Positions 11,069-21,676 are shown, counted from the first letter of the stretch. The stretch: 64,000 nucleotides of DNA from Pseudomonas sp. SL4(2022) (GCF_026625725.1 NZ_CP113060.1:62001-126000), one strand, 5' to 3'. Made by a program: numbers and translations. Notes: a model not told the origin generated them from the letters alone.

Positions 11069-11097
11069 ATTTTAGGGATGCAACCCGCCGCTGTCAA
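11069..11097 (-). promoter_or_regulatory. Strong predicted promoter of the yceD-rpmF-plsX-fab operon
   Basis: On the minus strand a consensus TTGACA (11092-11097) is followed after exactly 17 bp by TAAAAT (11069-11074). Only nine bases separate the -10 box from the yceD ATG, so the expected start of transcription is about three bases upstream of the start codon. Confidence 0.75.
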
Positions 11098-11180
11098 AGG
11101 AAATTCGGCCTGTCCAGCATCTGGAGCGACGGCTAGAATCACTCACTGCCCGCAAACCTATATAGAAGAAGGAAAACGCC

Positions 11181-11759
11181 GTGCTGCCTCTGGTGCTAGC
11201 GTCCAGCTCCCCCTATCGCCGCGAACTGCTTAACCGCCTGCGCCTACCGTTTACTTGGAGCGCTCCGCAAATCAACGAAACACAGCACGCGAATGAAGGC
11301 GCCGAAGCCCTGGTACGCCGCCTGTCACAGGAAAAAGCCCAAGCCCTGAGCGGCACACATCCGCAACACCTGATCATCGGTTCAGATCAGGTGGCGGTAC
11401 TCGGCTCACAAATACTCGGCAAGCCGCATACCCTGGAACGCGCTTGCGAGCAGTTGCTGGCCGCCAGCGGCAATAGCGTCACCTTTTTGACCGGGCTCTC
11501 CCTGCTCAACAGCGCAACCGGCCAACAACAAACCGACTGCGTGCCATTCACTGTGCATTTCCGCCCACTCAGCGAAGCGCAAATCGTGCGCTACCTGAGC
11601 ACCGAGCAACCCTTCGACTGTGCCGGCAGCTTCAAAGCCGAAGGCCTGGGCATCAGTCTATTCAGCAGCACCGAAGGCAGCGACAGCAACAGCCTGATCG
11701 GCCTACCACTGATTCGCCTGGTTGACATGCTGCAAGCCAACGGTATCGATATCCCCTAA
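11181..11759 (+). CDS. maf: Maf/YceF-type nucleotide pyrophosphatase
   Basis: The 192-residue protein belongs to the Maf family of house-cleaning pyrophosphatases. LASSSPYRRELL at the N-terminus and the ISDQ-type motif IIGSDQVAV are diagnostic. It lies next to yceD-rpmF, as YceF does in E. coli, so activity on 7-methyl-GTP is the likely one by homology. The start is GTG at 11181, with AAGGAAA just upstream. It is transcribed divergently from the yceD operon. Confidence 0.94.
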   Translation: MLPLVLASSSPYRRELLNRLRLPFTWSAPQINETQHANEGAEALVRRLSQEKAQALSGTHPQHLIIGSDQVAVLGSQILGKPHTLERACEQLLAASGNSVTFLTGLSLLNSATGQQQTDCVPFTVHFRPLSEAQIVRYLSTEQPFDCAGSFKAEGLGISLFSSTEGSDSNSLIGLPLIRLVDMLQANGIDIP

Positions 11760-11808
11760 AGCAACAAGCCCGATCAATGACCGGGCCCGCTTGCAACAGA
11801 CCTAAACC

Positions 11809-12789
11809 CTAGCGCAAGGCCGGGCCCTGGAACCCCATCCACAAGGCAATGCGCTCAGCCATACTGGCACCCAGGGTTTTCGCGAAACGATCGAAAGGCG
11901 ATTCCTGCACCGTGAAGTCGACGACTTCCTTCTCGCCAATCACTTCCCGCGCCACATAGCTGGTATTGCCCAACGCATCGACCAACCCCAGCTTTAAAGC
12001 CTGCTCACCCGACCAGACCAAGCCCGAGAACAACTCGGGATGCTCAGCATCCTTCAAGCGCTCACCACGCCCCTGTTTAACACTGGCAATAAACTGACGA
12101 TGGGTGGTTTCCAGCACACCCTGCCAGAATTTGGTCTCTTCGGCCTTTTGCGGCTGAAACGGATCGAGAAACGCCTTGTGCTCGCCGGAGGTATACACGC
12201 GACGATCGACACCCAACTTCTCCATCACGCCTACAAAACCGAAGGTAGCCGCCGTCACACCAATAGAGCCAACCAGACTGGCCTTGTCGGCATAGATCTC
12301 ATCCGCCGCACTGGCGATGTAATAGGCACCCGACGCACCCAGGTCGGTAATCACCGCATATAGCTTGATCGCCGGGTATTCGGCGCGCAGGCGGCGAATC
12401 TCGTCATAGATATAGCCCGACTGCACCGGACTACCACCCGGGCTATTGATCCGCAGGATTACACCCTTGGTGCTGGCGTCCTCAAAGGCTGCGCGCAGAC
12501 TGCTGACAATATTGTCAGCACTGGCAGACTCTTGATCTGCAATCATGCCACGCACCTCAATCACCGCAGTATGGCTGCCAGTGGTCGCACCCTTCTTCAT
12601 CGCCAGCATGGGCGAGAACAACGCCAGCGCACCGAAGATATAAATAAAGGTCAACAACTTGAAGAAAATCCCCCAGCGCCGCGCACGACGCTGTTCCTGC
12701 ACGCCAGCCAACAGGGTTTTTTCAAGCAACTGCCAGCTTTTACCGTCGCCATCAGCCGCTGCTGCCGACGCCTTCCATTCATCTGCCAT
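11809..12789 (-). CDS. sppA: S49-family signal peptide peptidase (SppA, short form)
   Basis: The 326-residue protein is a membrane-anchored serine protease that degrades cleaved signal peptides. One membrane segment lies at about residues 40-62. The serine of the Ser-Lys dyad is expected in LGASGAYYIAS and the lysine in YADKASLVGSIG. I chose the ATG at 12789, which has GAGGTGG upstream, over the TTG at 12804. It follows the HAD phosphatase gene by 11 bp. Confidence 0.93.
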   Translation of the reverse strand: MADEWKASAAAADGDGKSWQLLEKTLLAGVQEQRRARRWGIFFKLLTFIYIFGALALFSPMLAMKKGATTGSHTAVIEVRGMIADQESASADNIVSSLRAAFEDASTKGVILRINSPGGSPVQSGYIYDEIRRLRAEYPAIKLYAVITDLGASGAYYIASAADEIYADKASLVGSIGVTAATFGFVGVMEKLGVDRRVYTSGEHKAFLDPFQPQKAEETKFWQGVLETTHRQFIASVKQGRGERLKDAEHPELFSGLVWSGEQALKLGLVDALGNTSYVAREVIGEKEVVDFTVQESPFDRFAKTLGASMAERIALWMGFQGPALR

Positions 12790-12800
12790 GCAAAACCACC

Positions 12801-13475
12801 TCAACTGACTGAATTAGACGCACGCCGACCCAGCCAGGCGCGCAATTCGGTAAAACATTCTATTGCCAACGTTGGCTGACACTCGCGCAACGCCTGCAAC
12901 GACTGCGCACCATAACCCACGGCCACACAATCCATGCCCGCACGCTGCGCCATCAACAGATCAAAGGACGAATCCCCCACCATCAACGCCTGATGCGCTG
13001 ACACACCGCTTTGCTCAAGAATCTCATGCAACATCAACGGATCAGGCTTACTTGCTGTTTCATCGGCACAGCGACTGTAATCGAAAAAATCCAGCCAACC
13101 ACGATCAGCCAACACACGCTGTAAACCATGACGCCCCTTACCGGTCGCCACCGCCAAGCGATAACCCTCAGCACGAAAAGCCTGCAACCCCTCCGCCACA
13201 CCATGAAACAAGGCCGAAGGTTCGGACTCGAGCGCCAGATAATTTTCGCTGTAACTTTGCCGCATACGCTGAACAAGACCCACATCATCCAGCAACGGAT
13301 ACAAGCTGCGAATCGCCTCCGGCAAACCCAGACCGATAATCCCGCGCACCTGATCATCGGTGCAGCGCGCAAGACCGCATACATCTGCAGCCAAGTGCAT
13401 GGCCGTGACAATCCGACCAATCGAATCGACCAGCGTGCCATCCCAGTCGAAAATCAGCAGCTGGTAATCACGCAC
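12801..13475 (-). CDS. HAD-superfamily phosphatase, phosphoglycolate phosphatase-like
   Basis: The 224-residue protein is a HAD subfamily IA hydrolase. The nucleophile motif [10 protein letters not shown] is at the N-terminus, a conserved Lys follows in ASKPDPLML, and [11 protein letters not shown] carries the metal-binding acidic residues. The start is GTG at 13475, overlapping the end of rluC by 8 nt; the longer frame is inside rluC. The substrate is unknown; the family includes phosphoglycolate and pyrophosphate phosphatases. Confidence 0.92.
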   Translation of the reverse strand: MRDYQLLIFDWDGTLVDSIGRIVTAMHLAADVCGLARCTDDQVRGIIGLGLPEAIRSLYPLLDDVGLVQRMRQSYSENYLALESEPSALFHGVAEGLQAFRAEGYRLAVATGKGRHGLQRVLADRGWLDFFDYSRCADETASKPDPLMLHEILEQSGVSAHQALMVGDSSFDLLMAQRAGMDCVAVGYGAQSLQALRECQPTLAIECFTELRAWLGRRASNSVS

Positions 13476-14421
13476 CCAGACGCTCCAGGGTCTTCGCCCA
13501 CACCTCATCCACAGGGGCTTCGAGTTTGATCGTGCCACCTTCAGGCAGCGGCACAACCAATTCATAGGCGTGCAGGAACAGGCGCTTACCGCCCAGCTCA
13601 CGAATCTCTTTGGTGAAGTCATCGTCGCCGTATTTGCTGTCACCGGCAATCGAGTGCCCCGCGTACTGAGCATGCACACGGATCTGGTGAGTACGCCCAG
13701 TCACCGGTTTGGCTTCAATCAACGTGGCAAACTCACCAAAACGCCGAAGCACTCGGAATACGGTTAAAGCCTCCTTGCCTTCAGGATTGACCTCAACCAT
13801 CCGCTCACCGGAACGCAGATTGCTCTTAAGCAGCGGCGCATTAACCTGCTTTTTCGCCGTCGCCCAATGACCGCGAACCAGCGCCATATAGCGCTTATCC
13901 ACGCCATCGCCACGCAAGGCTTCGTGCAGGTGACGCAGCATGCTGCGCTTTTTGGCAATCATCAGAAGACCCGACGTATCACGGTCCAGACGATGCACCA
14001 ACTCCAGATCCTTGGCATCGGGACGCAATTGACGAAAGGCCTCAATGACACCGTAATTCAGACCACTGCCACCATGCACGGCAATGCCGGCCGGCTTATT
14101 CAGCACAATCAGCGCCTTGTCTTCGTAGACTATCGCCGCCTCAAGGCGCTGCAACAGCCCTTGCGCCAAGGGCTCAGGCTCATCGCGCTCAGCGAGCCGC
14201 AACGGCGGCACACGCACAATGTCACCGGCTTGCAACTTGTACTCAGGCTTGATGCGCCCCTTGTTTACCCGCACCTCGCCTTTGCGCAAGATCCGGTAAA
14301 TAAGCGTTTTCGGCACACCCTTGAGCTGCGTGCGGAGAAAATTATCAATGCGTTGGCCGGCAAGTTCCGGCGCAACCTCGAGCAGCTGAACGCCGGAGGT
14401 TGGAGGGGAAGGATTAGTCAT
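13468..14421 (-). CDS. rluC: 23S rRNA pseudouridine(955/2504/2580) synthase
   Basis: The 317-residue protein has an N-terminal S4 RNA-binding domain ([13 protein letters not shown] and following residues) and an RluA-type catalytic domain with the aspartate in [11 protein letters not shown]. The ATG at 14421 gives the expected start MTNPSPP; the longer frame to 14457 runs into the rne promoter. It is transcribed divergently from rne, an arrangement conserved in gammaproteobacteria. Confidence 0.96.
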   Translation of the reverse strand: MTNPSPPTSGVQLLEVAPELAGQRIDNFLRTQLKGVPKTLIYRILRKGEVRVNKGRIKPEYKLQAGDIVRVPPLRLAERDEPEPLAQGLLQRLEAAIVYEDKALIVLNKPAGIAVHGGSGLNYGVIEAFRQLRPDAKDLELVHRLDRDTSGLLMIAKKRSMLRHLHEALRGDGVDKRYMALVRGHWATAKKQVNAPLLKSNLRSGERMVEVNPEGKEALTVFRVLRRFGEFATLIEAKPVTGRTHQIRVHAQYAGHSIAGDSKYGDDDFTKEIRELGGKRLFLHAYELVVPLPEGGTIKLEAPVDEVWAKTLERLGA

Positions 14422-14448
14422 CGCGCAATCATAACAATTTTTATGGAA

Positions 14449-14477
14449 TTGAAGCACTTAATCATTGCTGCTATAGT
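14449..14477 (+). promoter_or_regulatory. Predicted sigma-70 promoter of rne
   Basis: TTGAAG (14449-14454) and TATAGT (14472-14477) are separated by 17 bp. Transcription would start near 14484, giving a 5' leader of roughly 517 nt before the RNase E ATG at 15001. Confidence 0.7.
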
Positions 14478-14483
14478 CGCAGA

Positions 14484-15000
14484 GCCGCCAAAAGCGGCCT
14501 GGTTAGCGGATGATCGCCAAAACTGCCATCCCCAACCAACGCAATCCATTCGGGACGTGAGGCCGTCCGACGGGTTATTCAGCGAATGAAAAGCCTGCAA
14601 GGCTGTGAATAACTCGGAAATAAAGCCTTTAAGCCATGATGCGCAACCAGCCCCTTTGGACGGTTGCGGTAATAGTTAACCCGCTGCGGATTTTCGCGAG
14701 CGGCACCCGAGTTTCAGCGATACGTGTAGGGTGGAGATGTACAACTGTTGGTCCGCGTAGCTGCTCGCTTTACCAAGACGCCTTATCTCGTCCGCTACCA
14801 ACAGCTGATTCCTCCTCCTGAACTTAGTGCTTTCTGTTATCACAGCGAGCAGGAGACGTCCGTCGCGGCCCAGCACAATTGGCTGATCGCCGCTAGACAC
14901 TGGAACGCTTTACGACCGTTCCTGACGCACCTGACACCGACCCCTGAAGTCGTGTGTGCCGAACGCCGCTTCCGCCAGCACCGGAAACCGACGGTACTAC
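14484..15000 (+). promoter_or_regulatory. Long structured rne 5' leader (rne-II-type motif expected)
   Basis: This stretch of more than 500 bp holds no convincing gene. It begins with a GCCGC/GCGGC hairpin (14484-14498) right at the predicted transcript start and contains a longer-range pairing CTGTTGGT (14745-14752) with ACCAACAG (14797-14804). Pseudomonads are known to carry a conserved leader structure, the rne-II motif, upstream of RNase E. By analogy with the enterobacterial rne leader it would let RNase E cleave its own message. I cannot align it to the published model here. Confidence 0.65.
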
Positions 15001-18000
15001 ATGAAAAGAATGCTGATTAACGCCACTCAGCCCGAAGAGTTGCGTGTTGCCCTCGTAGATGGGCAAAAACTCTACGACCTGGACATTGAGTCCGGTGCGC
15101 GCGAGCAAAAAAAATCCAACATCTACAAGGGTAAAATCACCCGCGTAGAGCCGAGTCTCGAAGCCGCTTTCGTCGATTTCGGTTCTGAGCGTCACGGTTT
15201 CCTCCCGCTCAAAGAAATCTCCCGCGAATACTTCAGCAAGGCGCCAGAAGGCCGCGTCAATATCAAAGACGTGCTCAAGGAAGGCCAGGAAGTTATCGTT
15301 CAGGTCGAGAAAGAAGAGCGTGGCAACAAGGGCGCAGCCCTGACCACCTTTATCAGCCTCGCCGGCCGCTACCTGGTGCTGATGCCGAACAACCCGCGTG
15401 CCGGTGGCATCTCGCGCCGCATCGAAGGCGAAGAGCGTAATGAACTGCGTGAAGCGCTGAACGGCCTGGTTGCGCCAAGCGACATGGGCTTGATCGTACG
15501 CACCGCAGGCCTTGGCCGCTCTAGCGAAGAAATGCAGTGGGACCTGGATTACCTGCTGCAACTCTGGACCGCCATCAAAGAAGCCTCGCAAGACCGCGCC
15601 GCACCCTTCCTGATCTATCAGGAAAGCAACGTCATCATCCGCGCCATCCGCGACTACCTGCGCCAAGACATCGGCGAAGTGCTGGTCGACAGCATTGAAG
15701 CGCAGCAAGAAGCCCTGAGTTTCATCAACCAGGTGATGCCGCAGTACGCCAGCAAGATCAAGCTGTACGAAGACAGCGTGCCGCTGTTCAACCGTTTCCA
15801 GATCGAAAGCCAGATCGAAACCGCTTTCCAGCGCGAAGTGAAACTGCCATCCGGCGGTTCCATTGTCATCGACCCGACCGAAGCCCTGGTGTCCATCGAC
15901 ATCAACTCGGCGCGCGCCACCAAAGGCAGCGACATTGAAGAAACGGCCCTGCAGACCAACCTGGAAGCGGCTGAAGAAATCGCTCGTCAACTGCGCCTGC
16001 GCGACATCGGCGGCCTGATCGTCATCGACTTTATCGACATGACCCCGGCGAAGAACCAACGCGCCGTGGAAGAAAAAGTCCGCGAAAGCCTGGAAGCTGA
16101 TCGCGCCCGCGTGCAAGTGGGCCGCATTTCACGCTTCGGGCTGCTGGAAATGTCGCGTCAACGCCTGCGCCCGTCCCTGGGTGAAACCAGCGGCATCGTC
16201 TGCCCACGCTGCAACGGTCAGGGCATCATCCGTGACGTTGAATCACTGTCGCTGGCCATCCTGCGCCTGATCGAAGAAGAAGCGCTGAAAGACCGCACCG
16301 CCGAAGTCCGTGCGCAAGTGCCAATTCCGGTTGCTGCGTTCCTGCTCAACGAAAAACGCAATTCGATCACCAAGACCGAACTGCGCACCCGCGCACGCAT
16401 CGTCATCATCCCGAACGACCACTTGGAAACGCCGCACTTTGAAGTGCAGCGCATCCGCGACGACAGCCCGGAGGCTCAATCCGGCCAGTCCAGCTATGAA
16501 ATGGCCGTGACAGAAGCTGAAGAAGAGAAGCAAGCGTCCGCTACCCGCACCCTGGTTCGCCAGGAAGCAGCCATCAAGACCGCACCACAGCGCACCGCAC
16601 CGACCCCGGTTGAAGCCGTTGCGGCACAACCGGTCGCGGCGGCCGAACCAAGCCTGTTCAAAGGCTTGGTTAAATCGCTGGTCAGCTTGTTCGCGAGCAA
16701 AGAAGAAGAAAAACCTGTCGTCATCGAGAAGAAAACCAACGAGCGTCCGCAGCGTGGCGATGAGCGCCGCAACGGCCGTCAGCAGAATCGCAACCGCGGT
16801 GGCCGCAGTGACGAACGCAAACCACGCGAAGACCGCGCACCGCGTGAAGACCGTGGCCCGCGGGAAGAACGCGCACCTCGTGAGGAGCGTGCACCGCGTG
16901 CTGGCCGTGAAGAGCGCGCACCGCGTGAAGAACGTAGCCCGCGTGAGCTGGTTGAAGTTCGCGAACCGCAGGAAGTGCGCCAATCGCGCCCACCGCGCGA
17001 AGAGCGTCAGCCACGCGACCGCAAGCCGCGTGAAGAGCGCCAACCTCGCGAACTGCGCGAGCCGCTTGATGCGGCTCAGGGCGACAGCGCCACCGCCAGC
17101 GACGAAGCCCGTAGCGAACGCCCGCAACGTGAACCGCGCCAGCCACGCCCACCGCGTGAAGAGCGTCAGCCGCGTGCCGAACACGCTGCAGCCGCCACTG
17201 ACGAAGAGGCGCTGAACGCCGATGACGCTCAACTGGATGATGGCCAAGACAACAGTGAAGGTGGCGATCGCCCACGCCGTCGCTCGCGTGGCCAGCGTCG
17301 TCGCAGCAATCGTCGCGAACGCCAGAACGATGCCAACGGCAACCCAATCGAAGGCAACGAAGAAACCGCAGAGGCTTCGGCCGATGCCGACAATGCAGTC
17401 ATCGCCGCAGCGGTAACCGCCGCGGTTATGACTGGCGCAGACGAAGCCGCCCCAGCAACCACAGCAATCGCACCGGTGGTTGTCGAGCAAGAGCAGCCAC
17501 GTGAAGCCACTGCCGTTGAAGTAGCACAGGCCGTTGTTGAAACCACAGCAGCAGAAGCAGTAGCCAGCCCCACTTTCGAGGCCAGCGAAACACCTGCACA
17601 GGCCGCCGAAGTCAGCGAAAGCGCATCAGCACCTGCTCCAGCTCCAGAAGCGCTGGAAACACCAACTGTGGTTGCAACGCCAGAGCCGGTTGCCGAAGTT
17701 GCAGTGGCTGAGGTGGTAGCCGCTGAAGCCGCGCCCGCCGTCGCGCTGACCAGCAACGGTCGTGCGCCTAACGATCCGCGCGAAGTGCGTCGCCGTCAGC
17801 GTGAAGCCGAGCGCCTGGCTCGCGAAGCAGCTGAAACGCCAGCTGCCGCCGTTCAGGTTGAAGCGGCTGCACCAGTAGTAGAAGTGACTGCAGAAGCCGT
17901 CGTTGAAACTGCAGCCGAAGCACCTGCGAGCATCGAAGCCGTCGAGCCCAAGGCCGAAACCGCCGCGCACGTAGAAGCAGAAGTAAGCCAGGAGCCGCAA

Positions 18001-18066
18001 AGCTCACTGTTTACTGAAGTAGAAGCTGACGAGCAGGATAAAGAAGCGGTCAAACCACAGGTCTGA
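15001..18066 (+). CDS. rne: Ribonuclease E
   Basis: The 1021-residue endonuclease begins [10 protein letters not shown] as in E. coli; the longer frame from 14956 lies in the leader. The catalytic half shows the S1 domain (about 35-120), Mg2+ ligands Asp300 and Asp343 (equivalent to E. coli 303 and 346) and the Zn-link cysteines 401 and 404 (CPRC). An amphipathic segment at about residues 551-567 ([12 protein letters not shown]) should bind the membrane. A long Arg-rich region (about 580-690) is built from repeated REER-PR units, followed by a disordered Ala/Glu/Val-rich tail with an NDPR motif at 924-927. This tail should scaffold the degradosome. Confidence 0.98.
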   Translation: MKRMLINATQPEELRVALVDGQKLYDLDIESGAREQKKSNIYKGKITRVEPSLEAAFVDFGSERHGFLPLKEISREYFSKAPEGRVNIKDVLKEGQEVIVQVEKEERGNKGAALTTFISLAGRYLVLMPNNPRAGGISRRIEGEERNELREALNGLVAPSDMGLIVRTAGLGRSSEEMQWDLDYLLQLWTAIKEASQDRAAPFLIYQESNVIIRAIRDYLRQDIGEVLVDSIEAQQEALSFINQVMPQYASKIKLYEDSVPLFNRFQIESQIETAFQREVKLPSGGSIVIDPTEALVSIDINSARATKGSDIEETALQTNLEAAEEIARQLRLRDIGGLIVIDFIDMTPAKNQRAVEEKVRESLEADRARVQVGRISRFGLLEMSRQRLRPSLGETSGIVCPRCNGQGIIRDVESLSLAILRLIEEEALKDRTAEVRAQVPIPVAAFLLNEKRNSITKTELRTRARIVIIPNDHLETPHFEVQRIRDDSPEAQSGQSSYEMAVTEAEEEKQASATRTLVRQEAAIKTAPQRTAPTPVEAVAAQPVAAAEPSLFKGLVKSLVSLFASKEEEKPVVIEKKTNERPQRGDERRNGRQQNRNRGGRSDERKPREDRAPREDRGPREERAPREERAPRAGREERAPREERSPRELVEVREPQEVRQSRPPREERQPRDRKPREERQPRELREPLDAAQGDSATASDEARSERPQREPRQPRPPREERQPRAEHAAAATDEEALNADDAQLDDGQDNSEGGDRPRRRSRGQRRRSNRRERQNDANGNPIEGNEETAEASADADNAVIAAAVTAAVMTGADEAAPATTAIAPVVVEQEQPREATAVEVAQAVVETTAAEAVASPTFEASETPAQAAEVSESASAPAPAPEALETPTVVATPEPVAEVAVAEVVAAEAAPAVALTSNGRAPNDPREVRRRQREAERLAREAAETPAAAVQVEAAAPVVEVTAEAVVETAAEAPASIEAVEPKAETAAHVEAEVSQEPQSSLFTEVEADEQDKEAVKPQV

Positions 18067-18080
18067 TCCGCCAGGCAATA

Positions 18081-18108
18081 AAAAGGGGATGCTTAGGCAT
18101 CCCCTTTT
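18081..18108. terminator. Bidirectional terminator between rne and murB
   Basis: AAAAGGGGATGC (18081-18092) pairs perfectly with GCATCCCCTTTT (18097-18108) around a TTAG loop. The flanking A and T tracts let it work for rne on plus and murB on minus. Confidence 0.92.
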
Positions 18109-18168
18109 GCGTTCTGGCTTTTATTACAGCGCGATCAATACGCTGGTCGCAGCCTGCCGCCAAACGCC

Positions 18169-19188
18169 TTACAGCACGTTTGGCTCAATCTCCAACTCCA
18201 CCGCAAAACGCTGGGCAATATCCGCCTGGATACGCTGCGCCAGTGCCAACAGTTGCGCCCCGGTGGCTGCGCCGTAATTCACCAGTACCAGCGCCTGCAA
18301 ACGATGCACGCCCGCATCACCCTCACGAAAGCCCTTCCAGCCCGCCCGTTCGATCAACCAGCCGGCGGCCAGCTTGGCCTGTCCATCTGCCTGAGCATAC
18401 GCCACCAGATCGGCATGCTCAGCACGCAAGCGTTGCGCCAGCTCACTCGATACCAACGGGTTCTTGAAGAAGCTTCCGGCATTGCCCAGCACAGCAGGAT
18501 CAGGCAGCTTTTCACTGCGAATGGCACAGATGGCCTGACTGACATCCAGCGCCGTCGGAGCACCGATCCCCTGCTCTGCCAGACGCTGACGCACCGGACC
18601 ATAATCCAGATGCAACGCTGCCGTGCGACTCAAGGCAAAGCGCACCCGCAGGATGACCCAGCGCCCGCTTTCTCGTTTGAAAAGGCTATCGCGGTAGGCA
18701 AAGGCGCAATCCTGCAGAGAAAACTCACACAACTCGCCGCTATAACGATCCAGGGCAGTCAACCCGGCAAACAGATCCTTTAGCTCAACACCGTAGGCAC
18801 CAATATTTTGTACCGGTGCCGCACCCACTGTGCCAGGAATCAGGCTGAGGTTTTCCAAACCGGCAAAACCTTGCGCCAGCGTCCACTGCACAAATGGATG
18901 CCAGGGCTCCCCCGCCTCCGCCTCAATCACCACACGCTCGCCGTTATCGCTGAGTACGCGAATGCCACGACTGGCCATGCGCAGCACCAGCGCCTCAACG
19001 TCAGTGGTGAGCAGCAGATTGCTGCCACCCCCGAGCAATAACAGCGGCAACTGCCGCGCTTGCGCATAGCTCAGCGCTTCGCGCACCTGCTGATCGTTCT
19101 CGGCTTCGGCAAAATGCCTGGCCTGAGCCTCGACGGCAAAGCTGTTATAGGGTTTCAGCGATACCTGAGTGCGCACCTGCACGCTCAT
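18169..19188 (-). CDS. murB: UDP-N-acetylenolpyruvoylglucosamine reductase
   Basis: The 339-residue flavoenzyme reduces UDP-GlcNAc-enolpyruvate to UDP-MurNAc in peptidoglycan synthesis. It shows LGGGSNLL and [16 protein letters not shown] for FAD binding, the AYRDSLFK segment with the conserved Tyr/Arg, the catalytic Ser in [10 protein letters not shown], and a C-terminal Glu in the ELEIEP end typical of type I MurB. The ATG at 19188 overlaps the phosphatase stop as ATGA. Confidence 0.96.
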   Translation of the reverse strand: MSVQVRTQVSLKPYNSFAVEAQARHFAEAENDQQVREALSYAQARQLPLLLLGGGSNLLLTTDVEALVLRMASRGIRVLSDNGERVVIEAEAGEPWHPFVQWTLAQGFAGLENLSLIPGTVGAAPVQNIGAYGVELKDLFAGLTALDRYSGELCEFSLQDCAFAYRDSLFKRESGRWVILRVRFALSRTAALHLDYGPVRQRLAEQGIGAPTALDVSQAICAIRSEKLPDPAVLGNAGSFFKNPLVSSELAQRLRAEHADLVAYAQADGQAKLAAGWLIERAGWKGFREGDAGVHRLQALVLVNYGAATGAQLLALAQRIQADIAQRFAVELEIEPNVL

Positions 19189-19649
19189 AAGCGCCCCTTG
19201 AGTTCGAGCACCAAGGCATCACAGGCCTGCTCGATCAGGTCCAGCACCTGCTCGAAACCGGCTGCGCCGCCGTAATAAGGATCCGGCACTTCATCCAGTC
19301 CCAGCTGATAACGGCGTAAAAACAGATCCAGCTCGGCCGCATCATTGCCCGAACGCAGCTGCTGCAGGTCGCGCAGATTGCTGTTATCCATCGCCAGAAT
19401 CAGGTCGAAAGCATGAAAATCCGCCGCCTTGACCTGCCGGCCGCGCAACGCAGACAGGTCATAGCCGCGCTGCTGCGCCGCCTGACGCGTGCGCAAATCC
19501 GCCGCTTTGCCTACATGCCAGTCACCCGTGCCGGCCGAATCAACCTCAATATGCTCAGCTAAGCCAGCCTCACGCAGCTTGTGGCGCAACACACCTTCGG
19601 CCGTGGGCGAGCGGCAGATATTGCCCAAACAGACAAACAGAACGCGCAT
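19185..19649 (-). CDS. ptpA: Low-molecular-weight protein tyrosine phosphatase (internal start within fused ORF)
   Basis: If translated from its own ATG at 19649 this is a 154-residue LMW-PTP of normal length. The C(X)5R(S/T) phosphatase loop CLGNICRS is at residues 7-14 and the general-acid Asp is in the DPYYGG motif near the C-terminus. Members act on protein phosphotyrosine, often linked with envelope polysaccharide control. In related genomes it is a separate gene after kdsB. Here it is also in frame with kdsB, so both a fused and a free form are possible. Confidence 0.75.
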   Translation of the reverse strand: MRVLFVCLGNICRSPTAEGVLRHKLREAGLAEHIEVDSAGTGDWHVGKAADLRTRQAAQQRGYDLSALRGRQVKAADFHAFDLILAMDNSNLRDLQQLRSGNDAAELDLFLRRYQLGLDEVPDPYYGGAAGFEQVLDLIEQACDALVLELKGRL

Positions 19650-20414
19650 CAGGCCCCCCAGCAGGCGACGAACCCGCTCCAGGTCTTCCGGTGTGTCGAC
19701 ACCCGCAGGCGGCGCTTGCAGAGCATCGGCGACATGGATACGCACGCCATGCCAGAGCGCGCGCAGCTGCTCCAGGCACTCGGTGTCTTCCAGCCAGCAC
19801 GGGCCCCAGGCGACGAAGTCATGCAGAAACTGCGCACGGTAGGCGTAGATGCCGATGTGACGACGGTACGGCACGCCGGCCGGCAACTCGTCACGGCTTT
19901 TGGCAAAGGCATCCCGCGCCCAGGCCAGCGGCGCGCGGCTGAAGGTCAGAGCCAGGCCGGTCTTGTCGCTGACCACCTTGACCACATTGGGGTTGAACAG
20001 CGCCTGAACCTCTTCAATCGGCTCGGCCAGGGTGGCGATGGCGGCCTGTGGATTGGCGGCCAGATTGGCGGCCACCTGATCGATGATCGCCGGCGGAATC
20101 AGCGGCTCATCGCCCTGCACGTTGACCACGATGGCGTCAGCCGCCAGGCCCAAAGCCGTAGCCACTTCAGCCAAGCGGTCGGTGCCTGAGTTGTGATCGA
20201 CACGGGTCAACACCACCTGCGCACCAAAGCCCTGACAGGCCTCCACAATACGCGCATCGTCGGTGGCAACTACCACCTGCTGGGCGCTGCTTTTGCACGC
20301 CTGCTCCCAGACATGCTGAATCATCGGTTTGCCGGCAATATCCTGCAGCGGCTTGCCCGGCAGGCGGCTGGAAGCGAAGCGTGCCGGAATCACAACGGTA
20401 AAGGCAGTGCTCAT
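19185..20414 (-). CDS. kdsB: Fused KdsB-low-molecular-weight protein tyrosine phosphatase ORF
   Basis: A single 409-codon frame joins two proteins that are usually separate neighbours. Residues 1-254 are CMP-KDO synthetase ([15 protein letters not shown] nucleotide-binding start, NVQGDEPLI), which activates KDO for lipopolysaccharide. Residues 256-409 are a complete LMW-PTP ([14 protein letters not shown]-loop near its start, DPYYGG near its end). The join falls on six consecutive G (19654-19659, C on plus). With one G fewer, kdsB would end GGGGCCTGATG, sharing the TGATG overlap with a phosphatase ATG at 19649. Either a true indel fusion or a homopolymer sequencing error explains this. Both halves look intact. 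Confidence 0.85.
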   Translation of the reverse strand: MSTAFTVVIPARFASSRLPGKPLQDIAGKPMIQHVWEQACKSSAQQVVVATDDARIVEACQGFGAQVVLTRVDHNSGTDRLAEVATALGLAADAIVVNVQGDEPLIPPAIIDQVAANLAANPQAAIATLAEPIEEVQALFNPNVVKVVSDKTGLALTFSRAPLAWARDAFAKSRDELPAGVPYRRHIGIYAYRAQFLHDFVAWGPCWLEDTECLEQLRALWHGVRIHVADALQAPPAGVDTPEDLERVRRLLGGLMRVLFVCLGNICRSPTAEGVLRHKLREAGLAEHIEVDSAGTGDWHVGKAADLRTRQAAQQRGYDLSALRGRQVKAADFHAFDLILAMDNSNLRDLQQLRSGNDAAELDLFLRRYQLGLDEVPDPYYGGAAGFEQVLDLIEQACDALVLELKGRL

Positions 20415-20600
20415 TTACTTATCCAGACGCTCGTCGACGTTGAGGGTGCGGGCTTCGGTTTCCAGCATCACGGGGATGCCATCGCGAACCGGGAATGCCA
20501 GTGCGTCGGCCTTGCAGATCAGCTCACTCTTGTCAGCAGCAAGCTTCAGCGGGCCCTTGCACAGTGGGCAGGCGAGAATGTCGAGTAGTTTCGGGTCCAT
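20415..20600 (-). CDS. ycaR: Trm112-like protein YcaR
   Basis: This is a 61-residue protein of the UPF0434/Trm112 family, starting [18 protein letters not shown]. The CPLC pair forms half of the usual zinc site; the second half is reduced to a single Cys in LICKADAL. Its position directly between lpxK and kdsB, with its stop one base before the kdsB ATG, is conserved in proteobacteria. Function is uncertain; family members help methyltransferases fold. Confidence 0.93.
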   Translation of the reverse strand: MDPKLLDILACPLCKGPLKLAADKSELICKADALAFPVRDGIPVMLETEARTLNVDERLDK

Positions 20601-20661
20601 GGGAGATCCTTGATAGGAAGCAACTGCTGAGGCGGACGAGGCCGCCGAATGATCAGAACAG

Positions 20662-21663
20662 TCAGGCGCGCGGCACAAGACGCTGCAATTGCTGATCAAA
20701 CCAGGCGACAAACGCGGCCGAAGGCTCGGCATCCACCGCCAGGTACCACCAATCGTCAGCCGCAAAGGCACGGCACTTGACCGCATCCTTTTCCGTCATC
20801 AGCACCGGTAGCGCCGGGCTGAAGTTCAGCAACTCGGCACTGTACGGCGCGTGGTCGGCAAAGGCATGCGCGACAGGCCGCCAGTGTAGCCCTTCGAGGG
20901 TGTTGAAGAAACGCTGCGGATTGCCAATACCGGCCACGGCATGCAGCGCCTGACCCGCAGGAAAATGCGTCAAGGGACGCACTTCGCCACTGCGCAGGTT
21001 GATCAGATTGCGTGGCTGCAAGGTAAAGGCGTAGCCATCCGACGAGTCCGCATTCGCGCCGTTATAAAGCCGTGCATCCACGCTTAAGAGACGCTCGACC
21101 GGCTCACGCAACGGACCTGCGGGCAGACAACGGCGATTGCCCAGGCCGCGCACGGCATCGATCAGCACCAGTTCGAGATCTCGGGCCAGGCGGTAGTGCT
21201 GCAAGCCGTCATCACTGAGGATCAGGTCCAGCGGCTCGGCCGCCAGCAAGGCAGCCACCGCGCGACTGCGATCAGGATCAATCATCAGCGGCACGCCGCT
21301 ACGCTGCACGATCAGCAGCGGCTCATCACCGGCCACGCTGGCAGCCTGATCAGCCTGCACGCGCCAGGGCAGCTGCGGCGGCTGAGCGCCATAACCGCGA
21401 CTGACCACGCCGACGCGCAGCCCCTGACGGCGGCAATGCTCGATCAGCCAGAGAATCATCGGGGTCTTGCCGGTGCCGCCGACAGTGATATTGCCGACCA
21501 CCACCACCGGCACGGGAGCACGGTAGATCTCACCCTCACCCGCCAGAAAACGTGCGCGCTTGCGCAGCACCACCGCGCGATACAACCACTCCAGCGGACG
21601 CAGCAGGCCCAGCGCCGGATGACCGGCGTACCAGGCAGCAGTAAGGCGTGCGGACAGGCTCAT
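20662..21663 (-). CDS. lpxK: Tetraacyldisaccharide 4'-kinase
   Basis: The 333-residue membrane-associated kinase phosphorylates the 4' position of the lipid A precursor. The P-loop is [12 protein letters not shown], and DDGLQHYRL holds the catalytic and metal-binding acids. An N-terminal amphipathic helix anchors it to the inner membrane. With kdsB nearby, it gives the cluster two steps of lipopolysaccharide core and lipid A synthesis. Confidence 0.96.
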   Translation of the reverse strand: MSLSARLTAAWYAGHPALGLLRPLEWLYRAVVLRKRARFLAGEGEIYRAPVPVVVVGNITVGGTGKTPMILWLIEHCRRQGLRVGVVSRGYGAQPPQLPWRVQADQAASVAGDEPLLIVQRSGVPLMIDPDRSRAVAALLAAEPLDLILSDDGLQHYRLARDLELVLIDAVRGLGNRRCLPAGPLREPVERLLSVDARLYNGANADSSDGYAFTLQPRNLINLRSGEVRPLTHFPAGQALHAVAGIGNPQRFFNTLEGLHWRPVAHAFADHAPYSAELLNFSPALPVLMTEKDAVKCRAFAADDWWYLAVDAEPSAAFVAWFDQQLQRLVPRA

Positions 21664-21676
21664 CAGTGGGCAACCC

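Noticed and set aside
11761..11794. Hairpin GCCCG/CGGGC between the convergent maf and sppA genes.
   Set aside because: The stem is short and no run of T follows on either strand; it may aid termination but cannot be called a terminator.
14893..17490. Long minus-strand ORFs (407 and 415 codons) opposite rne.
   Set aside because: They are register-matched shadows of rne and their composition (Ala/Phe/Arg-rich, no domain) follows the sense codons.
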